Of a stretch of DNA of 64,000 bases, positions 26,471 to 35,687 are shown piece after piece. The translations under genes were made by a program, and so were the position numbers. Location: the NCBI RefSeq assembly GCF_007994225.1, contig NZ_VLLL01000005.1:252359-316358 (forward strand). Direction: 5' to 3'. Position 1 is the first letter of the stretch, and the number at the start of each line of letters is the position of its first letter. Source of the DNA: Stackebrandtia albiflava (lineage in GTDB: Bacteria > Actinomycetota > Actinomycetes > Mycobacteriales > Micromonosporaceae). Below the pieces are notes generated by a model, which saw only the letters and a list, made by a program, of their open reading frames with translations, did no database searches and was not told where the DNA came from.

Positions 26471-27829
26471 TCAGTTCCGGATTCGCGCCGCCACCGGCGG
26501 CAACAGCAGGGCGACCGCGGCCGCCGCCCACAACGGGACCGCCACCACGGTCTGGGCCGCTCCCTGCGTGACCAGGGCCGCGACCGCACCGGCCGACACG
26601 GTCCCGGCGACGGCCGTCGCCACCGCCTCGCCGATCACCGCGGCACCCGCCGCGCCCACCGGGGTCACCCCGTCTTCGCGCGGTTCCACGATCTGGTTGA
26701 TCGCGTCGAGATACGCCGTCCCCATCCCGACACCGGCGGCGGCCCAACCCGCCGCGTACCAACCGAGCCCCGAGGGCACCAGTCCGGCGGTCGCCGCCGC
26801 CGTCAGGGACAGGCCCGCGCACAACAACGCGGCCGACAGCCACGTCCTCGTCAGGAAGACCCGGCGACTCCGCGCGGGGAACCGGCCGGTCACCAGGCCC
26901 GCGACGGCCCAACCCAGGCTCCCCACGCCCAGCAGCACCCCGATCCGCCCGGCGTCGAACCGCAGCACGTCGTGCCCCACGATCGCCGTGATCGACTGCG
27001 CGCCGAAGTACACCGTGGACAACAGGAACAGCAGCGCCACCGCGCTCGGCCTGCCCCGGCGCAACCGTGCCGTCCCCGCCGGCAGCAGGCGTACCGCCGC
27101 CAGGCCGGTCACCAGGAGACCCGCCACCGCGCACCCTGCCGCCACCACTCCACCGGGTGCCGTCGCCATCGTGGACAGCAGCCCCACCCCGACCGCCAAC
27201 AGCAGTCCGGAGTGGACGTCCCAGCGGCGGCGCGCGTCGGGCGGCTCGGCCGGCAGCCGTCTGGCCACACCCCACCGGGCCAGCAACAACAGCGGGAGGT
27301 AGAGGACCAGCGCCCAACGCCAGCCCAACGCCTCGGAGACCCACGCCGCGTACACCGGCCCCACGATCGACGTGACCAGCCACATCGCGGAGAAACCGGC
27401 CAGCACCAACTGACGCCACGCCCGGGGCAGTGCCGTCACCAGCGCACCCATCGACACGGTGGCCAGCGCACCGGCGGCCAGGCCCGTCACGAACCTGCCC
27501 CCGATGAACACCGCGACATGCGCGGCCACCGCCGATGTCACCGCCCCGGCCACCGTCACCGCGGTGAACCAGCCGAGCAGCCGCCCCGCCGGGAAACGCC
27601 CCAGCAGATACGTCCCCAACGGCATGGTCAGGAACATCGCCACCTGCGGCGCCGCCGTCACCACGCCGTACAGGCGTTGACCGTGCAACTCGGCGGCCAT
27701 CAGGGGCGTCGTGACGGCCACGATCGCCGACTGGACACCCGCCAACGCCTCGACACCCAGCAACGCGAGGGCGAGCATCCCCGTCGCCGACCCGAACAGG
27801 GACCGCGGTGACGGGGGCGGAACGGTCAT
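26471..27829 (-). CDS. MFS transporter
   Basis: A 452-residue membrane protein with about twelve hydrophobic segments and the short loop patterns of the major facilitator superfamily (LGRFPAGRLLGWF near loop 2-3, ARWGVARRLPAEPPDARRR in the central loop). Probably a drug or metabolite exporter by proton antiport. A longer glycine-rich open frame overlaps it on the same strand but has no protein-like features. It lies 76 bp upstream of the Nudix operon and may be independently transcribed. Confidence 0.88.
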   Translation of the reverse strand: MTVPPPSPRSLFGSATGMLALALLGVEALAGVQSAIVAVTTPLMAAELHGQRLYGVVTAAPQVAMFLTMPLGTYLLGRFPAGRLLGWFTAVTVAGAVTSAVAAHVAVFIGGRFVTGLAAGALATVSMGALVTALPRAWRQLVLAGFSAMWLVTSIVGPVYAAWVSEALGWRWALVLYLPLLLLARWGVARRLPAEPPDARRRWDVHSGLLLAVGVGLLSTMATAPGGVVAAGCAVAGLLVTGLAAVRLLPAGTARLRRGRPSAVALLFLLSTVYFGAQSITAIVGHDVLRFDAGRIGVLLGVGSLGWAVAGLVTGRFPARSRRVFLTRTWLSAALLCAGLSLTAAATAGLVPSGLGWYAAGWAAAGVGMGTAYLDAINQIVEPREDGVTPVGAAGAAVIGEAVATAVAGTVSAGAVAALVTQGAAQTVVAVPLWAAAAVALLLPPVAARIRN

Positions 27830-27972
27830 CGGCCCAGGCTAACGGGCCGGTACGACTCCGCCGCTCCCCTCGGCCGTGGAACCCGGAAACGGCGGTGACG
27901 CCGACACCCGCCGCGTAACGTGAGCCGAGAGCCCCCGGGGAGAAGCGGCGAGAACCCGACGAAAGGCACACC

Positions 27973-28941
27973 ATGCGACTGGGCTACAAACTGGCGGCCG
28001 AGGCGTTCGGCCCGGCCGACCTCATCGACCAGGCGGTCCGCGCCGAACGGGCCGGCTTCGACTTCGCCGAGATGAGCGACCACTACCACCCCTGGCTGGA
28101 CGTCCAGGGGCATTCCCCGTTCGCGTGGACGGTGTTGGGCGCCATCGCGGTCAAGACCGAACGGCTGGGGCTGGCGACCGGCGTCACCTGCCCGACCGTC
28201 CGCTACCACCCCGCGATCATCGCGCAGGCCGCCGCCACCCTCGGGCTGGTCAGCGGAGGCCGGTTCGTGCTCGGCCTGGGATCCGGGGAACGGCTCAACG
28301 AACACGTGGTGGGGCAGGGCTTCCCGGCCGTGGAGGAACGCCACGAGCTGTTCCGGGAGGCGCTGGAGATCATCCGGCTGTTGTGGCGCGGCGGCTACCG
28401 GTCCTATCGGGGCACACACCTGAAACTGGAGGACGCGCGCGTCTTCGACCTCCCCGAGACGCCGCCGCTGATCGCCGTCGCGGCGGGCGGCGCCCGCGCG
28501 GCCCGCATCGCCGGTGAACTCGGCGACGGACTGTTCACCACCGAGCCGCGCGCCGACCTCGTCGCGCACTATCGCGAGGCGGGCGGGAACGGCCCCAGGT
28601 ACGCGGAGGTGGCCGTGGCCTGGGCGCCCGACGAGCAGACGGCGGTGCGGGCGGCCTGGGAGACCACCCGGTGGGCGGTCACGGGCTGGAAGGTCATGGC
28701 GGAACTGCCCAACCCGGTGAACTTCGAGGCCGCCGCGGCGACCGTCCGGGAGGACGACATCCGCGAGAAGCTGGCGTGCGGCCCCGACCCGCAGCGGTAC
28801 ATCGCGGCCGTGCAGGAGTACGTGGACGCCGGATACGACCACATCGTGCTCATGAACGCGGGGCCCGATCCGGCAGGGTTCATCGACTTCTTCCAGAGTG
28901 AACTGAACGGGCCGCTGCGCGAACTGACGCCGCGTTCCTGA
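27973..28941 (+). CDS. LLM-class F420-dependent oxidoreductase (G6PDH-like branch)
   Basis: A 322-residue TIM-barrel protein of the luciferase-like monooxygenase family. MRLGYKLAAEAF, FAEMSDHYHPWLDVQGHSPFAW and GRFVLGLGSGERLNEHVVG are typical of the F420-dependent glucose-6-phosphate dehydrogenase-related branch (the SGERLNEH stretch is characteristic). Uses deazaflavin F420 for hydride transfer; the substrate is not determined. A GAAAGG ribosome site precedes the ATG. Single gene followed by a bidirectional terminator. Confidence 0.9.
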   Translation: MRLGYKLAAEAFGPADLIDQAVRAERAGFDFAEMSDHYHPWLDVQGHSPFAWTVLGAIAVKTERLGLATGVTCPTVRYHPAIIAQAAATLGLVSGGRFVLGLGSGERLNEHVVGQGFPAVEERHELFREALEIIRLLWRGGYRSYRGTHLKLEDARVFDLPETPPLIAVAAGGARAARIAGELGDGLFTTEPRADLVAHYREAGGNGPRYAEVAVAWAPDEQTAVRAAWETTRWAVTGWKVMAELPNPVNFEAAAATVREDDIREKLACGPDPQRYIAAVQEYVDAGYDHIVLMNAGPDPAGFIDFFQSELNGPLRELTPRS

Positions 28942-28953
28942 GGCTGACCGCGC

Positions 28954-28996
28954 CCGCCGTCCCCTCGCGCAGCGGCACCACGCGAGGGGACGGCGG
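28954..28996. terminator. Bidirectional terminator hairpin
   Basis: A 16-bp perfect stem (28954-28969 with 28981-28996) and 11-nt loop between the convergent stops at 28941 and 29001. Confidence 0.8.
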
Positions 28997-29000
28997 CGGT

Positions 29001-31043
29001 TCAGACCAGATCGCGGGGGATGGTGCGCCGCCAGTTCTGCGAGTGGATCCGGGGGTCGCCCCGGTCGGCGTCGAGTTCGTAGGCGTCCAACTGCGCGTTG
29101 ACCATGAAGTCCTCGGGTGTGGAGGTCAACACGGTGCGGGTCACCACCTCGACGCGCCAGTCGTCGCGTTCGAAGCGGCGGATCGTGCGGGTCTCGCCCC
29201 GTACCGAGTTGACGTCGTTCCACCGGAAGCTGTACCACTCGTGGGTGGCGCGCCGCATCACGGTGTCGGTCTCGTCGATGCGGAAGCTGCCCTGGTCGTT
29301 GGCGACTTCGAGTGTGGAGACGTTGGTGGCGAGGTCACGGGTGACCCGCCAGTGGTGCCTTCCGGGTTCGAGGCGCGTCGTCTCCAGCTCGGGGGCGCCC
29401 TCGGGCTCGCCGAACGGCCGCAACCGGGCGTCGGACTCCTTGGGCGGCCGGATGGGCAGCGACAGTGTGCTGGCGCCGGCCGTGAACGTCAGTGTCGTCG
29501 CCTCGGGTGACGGCCAGGCCAGCGGCCAGTACGAGGTGGACACCGACAGCCGCAGCCGGTGTCCGGCCGGGATCGACTGGGCGATCGCGTTCATCTGCAC
29601 GGTCACCGGGTACCGCCGCCCGGGTTCGAGCGGTTCGGGGTGTTCGCTGCCGTTCCGGTGCGTCAGGTTGAGCAGTCCGTAGGTGAAGCGGGTGGCCTCG
29701 CCGTTGGGTGCCACGTCGGAAAGCCGCACCGCGAGCATCGCGACCGGCTTGTCCGAGGCGACCTCGAACGACACCGCGGGCATCCCGAACAGCTCCATGG
29801 GTTCCCGGAGTGGCTCGGTCTCGTAGACCAGTGCGCCGCCGTCCTCCTCGCGCTGGTCGAACGGCAGGTCGGGGGTGGCCGCGTAGGACGCCCACTTGCC
29901 GGCGAACATCCCGACGCTCAACGGCGACTGCAACGTCACGTCGGTGCCGCCCGGTGCGTCGGAGGCCTCGGTCTGTTCGATCCCGTGCCGCCACAGCCGG
30001 TACACCCGGGTCTCGATGTCCGGTGAGGGCCATCGGTCCTCGGCGACCCAGCGACCCGGCCGGTCCTCATAGGACGGCTCGGGCGAGATGCTGTCCTGCA
30101 TCCACGCCCGCAGCATCGGCTCGTCCATGATCCCGGTGTCCCGGCCCTTCAGCCAGTGGTCCCACCACCGGACCACCTCCTGGAGGAAACCGATCGCGGG
30201 ACCGGGCACGCCGGTGTGCGGGTACTTGTGCCCCCACGGCCCTATCAGCCCCTTGCGGGGCACGTCCAGGTGACGCATCAACCGGAACACGGCGTTGGTG
30301 TAGCCGTCCGCCCAGCCGCCGACCGCCATCACGGGGATCCGGACGGCGGAGTAGTCCTCACACACCGACGCCGGCTTCCAGTAGTCGTCACGGCGTTGAT
30401 GGCTCAACCAGGTCTCCAGCCACAGACCGCTGCCCTCCAGCCGTTCCCGCCACATCTCCCGCCAGCGGTCCCCGACGATCTCCGGATCCGGCGGCAGCGA
30501 GTTGAAGGCGAACATCACCGTCGCCTCCGACAGGTTGTCGGCGAGCAGGCAGCCGCCCATGTAGTGCATGTTGTCGACGTAGAGGTCGTCGGTGGCGGAG
30601 GCGCTGATGATCGCCTTGAGCGCGGGCGGCCGGCGGGCGGCCACCTGGAGGCTGTTGAACCCGCCCCACGAGATGCCCATCATCCCCACGTTGCCGTCGC
30701 ACCACGGTTGCGCGGCCAGCCAGGCGATGACGTCCTCGGCGTCCTCGTGTTCCTGCGGCCGGTACTCGTCCACCAGGACGCCGTCGGAGTCGCCGCTGCC
30801 GCGCATGTCGACCCGCACGCTCGCGTACCCGTGCCCGGCGATGTACGGGTGGTTCACGGAGTCGCGGCCACGGGTGGCGTCGCGTTTCCGGTACGGGATG
30901 TACTCCAGGACCGCGGGCACCGGGGAGTCCTCGGCGTCCACCGGCAACCAGATGCGGGCGGCGAGGCGCGCCCCGTCGCGCATCGGGATGAACCGGTTCT
31001 CCACCACCCGGACCTCGTGCGGGAACTCCGTCACCGTCCTCAT
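29001..31043 (-). CDS. CocE/NonD-family hydrolase
   Basis: A 680-residue protein. The N-terminal alpha/beta hydrolase domain has GISWGGFNSLQ (nucleophile Ser in G-x-S-W-G-G), the acid in AVGGWADGYTN and the His in GPWGHKYPHTG. After about residue 330 follows the jelly-roll domain of X-Pro dipeptidyl-peptidase/CocE enzymes (HRLRLSVSTSYWPLAWPSPE). The family cleaves amide or ester bonds next to proline or in cocaine-like esters. I chose ATG 31043, which overlaps the ATP-grasp stop (ATGA), rather than the long upstream open frame. Coupling to a ligase suggests it hydrolyses or trims the same peptide product. Confidence 0.9.
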   Translation of the reverse strand: MRTVTEFPHEVRVVENRFIPMRDGARLAARIWLPVDAEDSPVPAVLEYIPYRKRDATRGRDSVNHPYIAGHGYASVRVDMRGSGDSDGVLVDEYRPQEHEDAEDVIAWLAAQPWCDGNVGMMGISWGGFNSLQVAARRPPALKAIISASATDDLYVDNMHYMGGCLLADNLSEATVMFAFNSLPPDPEIVGDRWREMWRERLEGSGLWLETWLSHQRRDDYWKPASVCEDYSAVRIPVMAVGGWADGYTNAVFRLMRHLDVPRKGLIGPWGHKYPHTGVPGPAIGFLQEVVRWWDHWLKGRDTGIMDEPMLRAWMQDSISPEPSYEDRPGRWVAEDRWPSPDIETRVYRLWRHGIEQTEASDAPGGTDVTLQSPLSVGMFAGKWASYAATPDLPFDQREEDGGALVYETEPLREPMELFGMPAVSFEVASDKPVAMLAVRLSDVAPNGEATRFTYGLLNLTHRNGSEHPEPLEPGRRYPVTVQMNAIAQSIPAGHRLRLSVSTSYWPLAWPSPEATTLTFTAGASTLSLPIRPPKESDARLRPFGEPEGAPELETTRLEPGRHHWRVTRDLATNVSTLEVANDQGSFRIDETDTVMRRATHEWYSFRWNDVNSVRGETRTIRRFERDDWRVEVVTRTVLTSTPEDFMVNAQLDAYELDADRGDPRIHSQNWRRTIPRDLV

Positions 31044-32344
31044 GCGGCCTCCCCCTCCTCGACCGGGGCGAATTCGAAGGGCAGCTCGGCCCGGATCCGG
31101 TCGTAACGTCTCACGAGCTGTTCCCGGTCGTCGGCTCCGATGTAGAGCTTGCCCAGGATGTAGCGGTAACTGTCCTGGTGGGGGAGGTCGGACAGCCGGT
31201 TGCCCTCGGCGACCTGCACGGTCACCGTGGTCTCGCCGTCCATGTCGCGGATGCGGCGGCGGTCGTCCTCGTCGGGGATCCGAGTGACCACCGCGTCCCG
31301 GTCGTGGAACACCATGCACTGCGAGGCGACCGCGAAGTCGCCCTTGCGGTGCGGCATGGACGGGTGCTCGCCCAGCGCGACGTCGATGGCGACCTCGTGG
31401 TTGGACACACCGTCCACCTTCGCGAACAGGTCGCTGTGGGACTGCGAGATGCGGGTGTTGACCTCGATGATCCACAGCTTGTCGGTCTTCTCGTCCCACA
31501 TGTACTCGGCGTTGAAACAGCCGTTGTCGAAACCCACGTGGCGCAGGAACCGTTCGGTGGTGTCGATCATGCGTCGCTGCACCGATTCCGGCACGCTGTC
31601 CGCGGGGTAGTCGAGCCGGGCGAAACTGGTGCCGTCGGCGTCCTTGTGCATGTCGATCACGCCGTGCACCGCGAAGTCGCCGCGGAAGACGCTGCCCTCC
31701 GGCGCCACCTGGATGCCCGTGACGAACTGTTCGGCGAGACAGGTGTTGCCGTCGACGTCGCGCAGCTCCGCCGGAAGGTCGGCCATGGCCAGCACGTCGT
31801 TGAACGCGTCGCCGACCTGCGTGATCTCATCACGGATCTCGCCGATCGCCGCCTCGAACTGCGCGGCGTCGTGGATCTCGAAGCCCAGGTTCGACGAGTG
31901 GGACTTCACCGGTTTCACCCAGAACGGGAAGTCCACGTCCAGTTTGGACAAGGCGTCGTCGTCGAACGGGTCGAAGGCGGCGAACCTCGGGACGCACTCG
32001 GGGATCACGGCGCGCTGTTCCAGCCGGCTCCAGTACTTGTGCTCGCATTTCAGCAGGCTCGCCAGCGACGGTGCCGGAACGCCGTGTTCGGCGGCCAGCA
32101 GCGGGCCCAGGATGCTGGCGGGGAAGTCCCAGTGGGCGATGATCGCGTCGACGGGACCGTCGAACCGCCGCAGTTCCTCCCGGCCGCGCTCCAGCAGGGC
32201 GGGGAAGTCGATCTCGGGGTCCCGCACCACCGACTCGTAGTCCAGCAGGTTGTGGAACGCGTACTCGGACGCGCGGCGCACCGTCTCCAGTTCGCCGCGC
32301 TGTACGTCCGTCATGCCCAGAACGAAGATGTTCTTCTTCATCAC
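31040..32344 (-). CDS. ATP-grasp ligase
   Basis: A 434-residue ATP-grasp enzyme. FPFWVKPVKSHSSNLGFEI holds the ATP-phosphate lysine, and NAEYMWDEKTDKLWIIEVNT the Glu/Asn magnesium ligands (E-x-N-x-R). These enzymes join a carboxylate to an amine through an acyl phosphate. Overall architecture resembles the L-amino-acid ligase / BacD-like and carboxylate-amine ligase group rather than DdlB. First gene of a two-gene operon with the CocE/NonD hydrolase; four copies of a 21-bp repeat lie in its upstream region. Substrates unknown. Confidence 0.88.
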   Translation of the reverse strand: MMKKNIFVLGMTDVQRGELETVRRASEYAFHNLLDYESVVRDPEIDFPALLERGREELRRFDGPVDAIIAHWDFPASILGPLLAAEHGVPAPSLASLLKCEHKYWSRLEQRAVIPECVPRFAAFDPFDDDALSKLDVDFPFWVKPVKSHSSNLGFEIHDAAQFEAAIGEIRDEITQVGDAFNDVLAMADLPAELRDVDGNTCLAEQFVTGIQVAPEGSVFRGDFAVHGVIDMHKDADGTSFARLDYPADSVPESVQRRMIDTTERFLRHVGFDNGCFNAEYMWDEKTDKLWIIEVNTRISQSHSDLFAKVDGVSNHEVAIDVALGEHPSMPHRKGDFAVASQCMVFHDRDAVVTRIPDEDDRRRIRDMDGETTVTVQVAEGNRLSDLPHQDSYRYILGKLYIGADDREQLVRRYDRIRAELPFEFAPVEEGEAA

Positions 32345-32481
32345 CCGGTCCTCTCCGGTCGGGGGTGCACCGTGCGACCGGCCGGTGTCGGGACGGCCGA
32401 TCAGACCCCCTGGTTACCCGGCCCCTCGGCGCGTTAACCGGCGGCGCGACCCGCCCGGCGGCGGCTCCGGGCAGACCGGGC

Positions 32482-32565
32482 GGGGACCAAGCGGGACGGG
32501 GTGGGGACCAAGCACGGCCCGGCGGGGACCAAGTGCGGCGGGGTGGGGACCAAGTGCCACGGGGG
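32482..32565. repeat. Four tandem 21-bp repeats, GGGGACCAAG core
   Basis: GGGGACCAAG occurs at 32482, 32503, 32524 and 32545, exactly 21 bp apart each time; the intervening 11 bases are variable but G-rich (for example YRCGGCGGGGT). It lies in the 230-bp intergenic region upstream of the ATP-grasp gene and after the TetR gene. The same core recurs at 60405-60587. Two helical turns per unit suggests a protein-binding array. Confidence 0.85.
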
Positions 32566-32574
32566 CGCAGCCGG

Positions 32575-33156
32575 CTACCCGGCCGTGGGCGCGTCCCGTG
32601 TCACCGCGCGCAGCGCGCCGACCACCTCGGCGCCGGTCGGTGCGGAGTCCGGGTCCAGCAACGCCTGTACGACGAACCCGACGATCATGGCGTGCAGTGT
32701 GGCGCCGAGTCCGCGTGCGGTCTCCTCGTCGACCCGATCGGGTTCCACACCCAGGGCCATGGCGGCCAGTTCCCGCCGCCCGATCCCGACGTCGCGGGCG
32801 AGCCTGTCCCGGATGTCGGGCACGAACAACGCCTGCGCGTACGCCTGGATGCTGGCCACCTGGAGTGAGCGGTCGGCGCGGACGTCGGCGAACAGTGTGT
32901 CCAGCAGCCGTTCGAGCCTGGCGGCGGGGTCGGCCGCGCGGGCGGCGTGGACCGCGGCCTCGATGGTGTCACCCCACTCGCTGACCAGTTCGAGTGTGGC
33001 GAGGCTCATGAGGTTGTCCTTCGAGCCGAAGTGATAGCCGATCGAGGCGAGGTTCGCGCCGGAGACGGCCGCGACGTCGCGGGCCGTGGTGCGGCTGTAT
33101 CCCTTCTCCACCAGGCACTTCTTGGCTCCTGCGAGCAGATCGTCACGCTGTCCCAT
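32575..33156 (-). CDS. TetR-family transcriptional regulator
   Basis: A 193-residue repressor. The N-terminal TetR helix-turn-helix is plain: LLAGAKKCLVEKGYSRTTARDVAAVSG followed by ASIGYHFGSKDNLM. The C-terminal domain is a variable ligand-binding bundle with a TetR_C_7-like feel. It is divergent from an MFS exporter with only 69 bp between, containing palindromic operators, so it almost certainly represses that exporter and itself. Confidence 0.92.
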   Translation of the reverse strand: MGQRDDLLAGAKKCLVEKGYSRTTARDVAAVSGANLASIGYHFGSKDNLMSLATLELVSEWGDTIEAAVHAARAADPAARLERLLDTLFADVRADRSLQVASIQAYAQALFVPDIRDRLARDVGIGRRELAAMALGVEPDRVDEETARGLGATLHAMIVGFVVQALLDPDSAPTGAEVVGALRAVTRDAPTAG

Positions 33157-33175
33157 GGCGGAAGCCTAGCGTATC

Positions 33176-33215
33176 CGTACGCACGTACGTTTGCGGTTTA
33201 ATCTGTACGTACGTA
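33176..33215. promoter_or_regulatory. Divergent TetR/MFS promoter with palindromic operators
   Basis: CGTACGCACGTACG (33176-33189) and GTACGTACGTA (33205-33215) form two related dyads built from CGTACG units in the 69-bp space between the divergent starts, as expected for an autoregulated TetR exporter pair. Confidence 0.65.
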
Positions 33216-33225
33216 TGATCGCTCC

Positions 33226-34710
33226 ATGACCCGTGTCGACGAAGGCGTACGCGCCACCGGTAAGACCTGGCTGGGGCTGGTCGTCCTGCTCCTGCCCGCG
33301 CTGCTGATCTCCATGGACCTGTCGGTGTTGTTCGTGGCGGGCCCCGCCATCACACAGGCGCTCCAACCCACCGCGACGCAGTGGCTGTGGATGATGGACG
33401 TCTACGGATTCGTGTTGGCGGGAATGCTCGTCACCATGGGATCGCTCGGTGACCGGATCGGTCGCCGCCGACTGCTCCTCATCGGTGCCGCCGTGTTCGG
33501 CGCGGCCTCCCTCCTGACGTCGCTGGCGACCGAACCCGCCACCCTCATCGCCGCCCGCGCGCTGCTCGGCCTCGGCGGTGCGACCCTCGCGCCGGCCACC
33601 TTCGCGTTGATCCGCGAGATGTTCCGGGACGACGCCCAGCGCCGCGTCGCGATAGGCGCGTGGACGATCGCGTTCAGCGGCGGGGCCGTCGCCGGCCCGA
33701 TCGTCGGCGGTTTGTTGCTGGCCCACTTCTGGTGGGGGGCGGTCTTCCTCGTGAACGTTCCCGTCATGGTCCTGCTGCTCGTCGCCGCTCCGCTGACCGT
33801 CCCCGAGGCCCGCGCGACCGGCCGGGCCCGCTTCGACCTCGCGGGCGCGGCACTGTCACTCGCGGGAGTACTGGGTGTGGTGTACGGAATGAAACACCTC
33901 GCCACCGACGGTTTCGGGACGGTGGCCGTCGGAGCCCTGCTGGCCGGTGCCGCGGGGCTGACGGGCTTCGTCCTGCGGCAACGTCGCGCCGCCCATCCGC
34001 TCATCGACATGTCGCTATTCCGTGACCCGGCGTTCGGCGGCGCGGTGACCGCCAACGCGGTCGTGTCCTTCGCGACCGCCGGACTCGGCCTGCTCGCGTT
34101 CACGTTCATGCAGACCGTCCACGGCGCCACCCCGTTGGAGGCCGCGCTGTGGGCGCTGCCCACGTTCGCCGGGACGATACTGGGAGCGGTGGCCGCCGGA
34201 GCCGTCACCGACCGGCTCCCCGCCGCCGTGCCGGTTCCGGCGGGCATGGTGATCGCGGCGCTCGGCTTCGCCGCCATCGCCACCATCACGCCGGAGGCGC
34301 CGGTGTGGCGGCTCGTCGCCGGTTACACCCTGCTGGCGGTCGGCATCGGAGTCACCGGGACGGTCGCGAACTCGGTCGTCCTCACCTCCGCGCCCGCCGA
34401 CCGCGCCGGTGCCGCGTCCGGAGTGTCGGAGACCAGCACCGAACTCGGGGCCGCGCTGGGGATCGCGGTACTCGGCACCGTCGCCACCGGCGTCTACACC
34501 GGACGGATGACCGGCCACGACGGAGCCGGCACGGTCGCCGAGGCCGTCGCCACCGCCGAGACACTGCCCGGCCGCGCCGCCGACACCCTCCGCGACGCGG
34601 CCTTCGCCGCCTACACCTCCGGCGTCACCACCGCCGCCGCCACGGGTGCCGTCCTGGTGGTGGCGCTGGCCGTCCTCGTCACCGTGCTGATGCGTCGGTC
34701 ACGACGGTGA
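33226..34710 (+). CDS. MFS exporter, DHA2 (14-helix) family
   Basis: A 494-residue membrane protein with about 14 hydrophobic segments. Landmarks: LLISMDLSVLFVAGPAI in TM1 (motif D1), GSLGDRIGRRRLLLIG (motif A) and GGAVAGPIVGGLLL (antiporter motif C, helix 5). These define proton-driven drug exporters of the EmrB/QacA/SmvA type. Divergent from its likely TetR repressor. Confidence 0.92.
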   Translation: MTRVDEGVRATGKTWLGLVVLLLPALLISMDLSVLFVAGPAITQALQPTATQWLWMMDVYGFVLAGMLVTMGSLGDRIGRRRLLLIGAAVFGAASLLTSLATEPATLIAARALLGLGGATLAPATFALIREMFRDDAQRRVAIGAWTIAFSGGAVAGPIVGGLLLAHFWWGAVFLVNVPVMVLLLVAAPLTVPEARATGRARFDLAGAALSLAGVLGVVYGMKHLATDGFGTVAVGALLAGAAGLTGFVLRQRRAAHPLIDMSLFRDPAFGGAVTANAVVSFATAGLGLLAFTFMQTVHGATPLEAALWALPTFAGTILGAVAAGAVTDRLPAAVPVPAGMVIAALGFAAIATITPEAPVWRLVAGYTLLAVGIGVTGTVANSVVLTSAPADRAGAASGVSETSTELGAALGIAVLGTVATGVYTGRMTGHDGAGTVAEAVATAETLPGRAADTLRDAAFAAYTSGVTTAAATGAVLVVALAVLVTVLMRRSRR

Positions 34711-34721
34711 CGGCCCGGCGC

Positions 34722-35180
34722 TCACTCGACCGTGGCCGACAGTGCCTCGGCCATGCCGCGCGCCGCCAACCGGTCGGCCCGCTCGTTCTCGGCGTGTCCC
34801 GAATGGCCCTTGACCCACAGCCACTCCACCCGGTGGCGGGCGATCGCCGCGTCCAACCGCTGCCACAGGTCGACGTTCTTGACCGGCTTGCGATCCGAGG
34901 TCATCCAGCCGTTGCGCTTCCAGCGCGGCACCCAGGACGTGATGCCGTTCTTGACGTAGGTGCTGTCGGTGTGCAACCGCACCACGCACGGCCTGGTCAG
35001 GCTCTCCAGCGCCTCCGCCGGTGCCGTCAACTCCATCCGGTTGTTCGTGGTGTCGTCGGCGGACCCGCCGCACATTTCCCGCTCGTGCGCGCCGTAACGC
35101 AGCAGCGCACCCCAGCCTCCCGGGCCGGGATTCCCGCTGCAGGCGCCGTCGGTGTAGATGTCAACGATCTGATCGGCCAC
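34722..35180 (-). CDS. rnhA: Ribonuclease HI
   Basis: A 152-residue enzyme of normal length. The catalytic carboxylates appear in order: [17 protein letters not shown] (D), [13 protein letters not shown] (E), [12 protein letters not shown] (D) and [12 protein letters not shown] (D), with WVKGHSG just before. It hydrolyses the RNA strand of RNA:DNA hybrids. GTG 35180 gives the canonical N-terminus; a longer upstream extension has no homology-like character. The stop lies 12 bp from the convergent MFS stop. Its first 20 bases overlap the end of the next upstream gene. Confidence 0.94.
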   Translation of the reverse strand: MADQIVDIYTDGACSGNPGPGGWGALLRYGAHEREMCGGSADDTTNNRMELTAPAEALESLTRPCVVRLHTDSTYVKNGITSWVPRWKRNGWMTSDRKPVKNVDLWQRLDAAIARHRVEWLWVKGHSGHAENERADRLAARGMAEALSATVE

Positions 35181-35478
35181 CGCCGAACGATACGGCACCG
35201 GCCCCCGCGACGGGCTGACCGCCTCCGAACACCGACGGCAGCCCGACCGCCACGGCCAGCCGGATCGCGCCGCAGTCGCACACCCGGTGGCTGACGGCCA
35301 CGCCGTCACGCGGCCGACGCACGGTGACCGTCACCGCCATCGTGTGACGGCAGCCCCCGGAACCGGCCGGGCAGTCGCCGGACGGCGGAGCCGGCACCGC
35401 CGCCAACCGGTGGTGCAGGAGCGGGAAGGCCAGCACGACGAGACTGGCGACGGCTACGGCGACGGTGATGTCGAGCAT
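35161..35478 (-). CDS. Small membrane protein, unrecognised
   Basis: A 105-residue predicted protein: residues about 2-22 form one membrane segment ([18 protein letters not shown]), followed by a loop with four cysteines ([15 protein letters not shown]) and a basic stretch [14 protein letters not shown]. The cysteine pairs could bind metal or form disulfides. The frame overlaps the first bases of rnhA, suggesting co-transcription. A TTG four codons upstream is an alternative start. Gene status is moderately supported by composition only. Confidence 0.5.
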   Translation of the reverse strand: MLDITVAVAVASLVVLAFPLLHHRLAAVPAPPSGDCPAGSGGCRHTMAVTVTVRRPRDGVAVSHRVCDCGAIRLAVAVGLPSVFGGGQPVAGAGAVSFGGGRSDR

Positions 35479-35687
35479 GATGCGATCCAAACCGGTGCGG
35501 GGGCGTGCCGGGCGAAGGCGATGCTACGACCGCGGCCCCGGCACTGTCACTCGCCGGTTCGGCCGTGAATCGTCCGGCCGAACACCCGATCGGGCGATCC
35601 CCGTCTCACGGGACCGCCGCCGGGCGGGGTGGTCACGGCCCTGCGGGTAGGGTCGCAGCCGTCTCACCGCCGAACGAGGGAGAAACG

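Noticed and set aside
26400-27974. A 524-codon open frame on the minus strand
   Set aside because: Glycine/arginine-rich and without any fold or motif; it is a same-strand frame shadow of the MFS transporter gene.
32482-32565. Possible CRISPR array in the 21-bp repeats
   Set aside because: Repeat core of only 10 bp and spacers of 11 bp of similar, G-rich sequence; no cas genes.
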